Positions 63,900 to 64,000 of a DNA stretch of 64,000 nucleotides are shown piece by piece. Each line of letters opens with the position of its first letter. Within the stretch, counting starts at the first letter, position 1. Both the position numbers and the translations under genes were made by a program. The stretch spans positions 1,178,001 to 1,242,000 of the forward strand of contig CAVYPR010000001.1 of the NCBI GenBank assembly GCA_963770505.1, written 5' to 3'. This stretch comes from CAVYPR01 sp963770505. GTDB taxonomy: Bacteria; Actinomycetota; Acidimicrobiia; Acidimicrobiales; RAAP-2. The notes under the pieces are model-generated. The model was not told the origin of the DNA, did no database searches, and was given only the letters and a program-made list of their open reading frames with translations.

Positions 63900-64000
63900 A
63901 TGCCGAGGGGCAGCGAGACCGAGGGGGCCAAGGGGGCCGGCACGCCGCCGGCCACCGGCGAGGCGCGCTGGCACACCGGCTCGTGGCGCGGCCGCCCGGC
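63900..64000 (+). CDS. Start of a gene cut by the window edge, possibly class II DAHP synthase
   Basis: Thirty-three codons from ATG 63900, open to the end. The first about 21 residues are low-complexity (MPRGSETEGAKGAGTPP); then ARWHTGSWRGRP. A W-x(3)-SWRxRPA stretch is how class II (plant/actinobacterial-type) 3-deoxy-7-phosphoheptulonate synthases often begin, so aroG-II is possible, but too little is present to be sure. The promoter-like TACGCT 6 bases upstream supports this start. Confidence 0.35.
   Translation, partial: MPRGSETEGAKGAGTPPATGEARWHTGSWRGRP

Overview
The window is very GC-rich actinobacterial DNA, most likely from a deep-branching class such as the Acidimicrobiia or a relative. 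This is inferred from gene order and protein flavour, not from any rRNA. The evidence is: a RskA/SigK-type sigma pair, an MtrA-MtrB-LpqB-like signalling set, an actinobacterial-type LexA box, many start codons placed 5-8 bases after a TANNNT-like hexamer (leaderless genes), and the classical rpsB-tsf-pyrH-frr-cdsA-dxr-rseP-ispG-proS-rimP-nusA-infB block beside ftsK, miaB, dapF/hflX and lexA. I see no rRNA, tRNA, CRISPR array, insertion sequence or prophage. The DNA is chromosomal, dense, and has no gene-free stretch over about 220 bases.

Layout. 1-6.8 kb: the tail of a probable lexA, a conserved hypothetical gene, and an ECF sigma/anti-sigma operon. Divergent from that operon is an envelope module of one cytoplasmic and two exported ferritin-like proteins, a secreted cupredoxin and a multi-pass membrane protein. 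Three matching CATCC/CGTAGAC-type promoter sites surround the sigma gene. 6.4-11.7 kb: dapE, dapD, dapC and an in-frame dapF-hflX fusion. 11.7-20.2 kb: a small hypothetical gene, a PhyH-type oxygenase, miaA, miaB, thrB, a D-Ala-D-Ala carboxypeptidase and ftsK. 20.2-23.1 kb: an SOS-box-controlled radical SAM gene, a DsbA-family gene and a secreted repeat protein. 23.3-31.6 kb: RNase J, dapA, a TetR-controlled diiron protein, a methyltransferase, a small-molecule transporter, trmO, a second TetR and dapB. 31.6-46.2 kb: a YfhO-like membrane protein, an M16 peptidase, pnp, rpsO, ribF, truB, rbfA, infB, ylxR, nusA and rimP. 46.2-57.6 kb: proS, ispG, rseP, dxr, cdsA, frr, pyrH, tsf, rpsB and a XerC-type recombinase. 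57.8-62.5 kb: an exported peptide-binding protein, then an MtrA/MtrB/LpqB-like set. 62.5-64 kb: rsfS, a small membrane protein, nadD, and a divergent gene cut by the window edge.

How the genes work together. Six genes (dapA, dapB, dapD, dapC, dapE, dapF) supply the succinylase route to meso-diaminopimelate, with ftsK, the carboxypeptidase and the MtrAB-like system also acting on the wall and division. The 35-57 kb block is core translation, RNA decay and isoprenoid/lipid start-up. Genes are tightly packed with repeated 4-base ATGA/GTGA/TTGA stop-start overlaps, implying translational coupling.

Sequence quality. I infer about 18 single-base frameshifts in 12 genes, most of them essential (dapA, RNase J, pnp, infB, rbfA, truB, cdsA and others). 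One lies in a run of eight G. This looks like consensus error in the assembly, not gene decay. Coordinates of those genes are given across the whole gene, and the apparent dapF-hflX fusion must be judged with this in mind.
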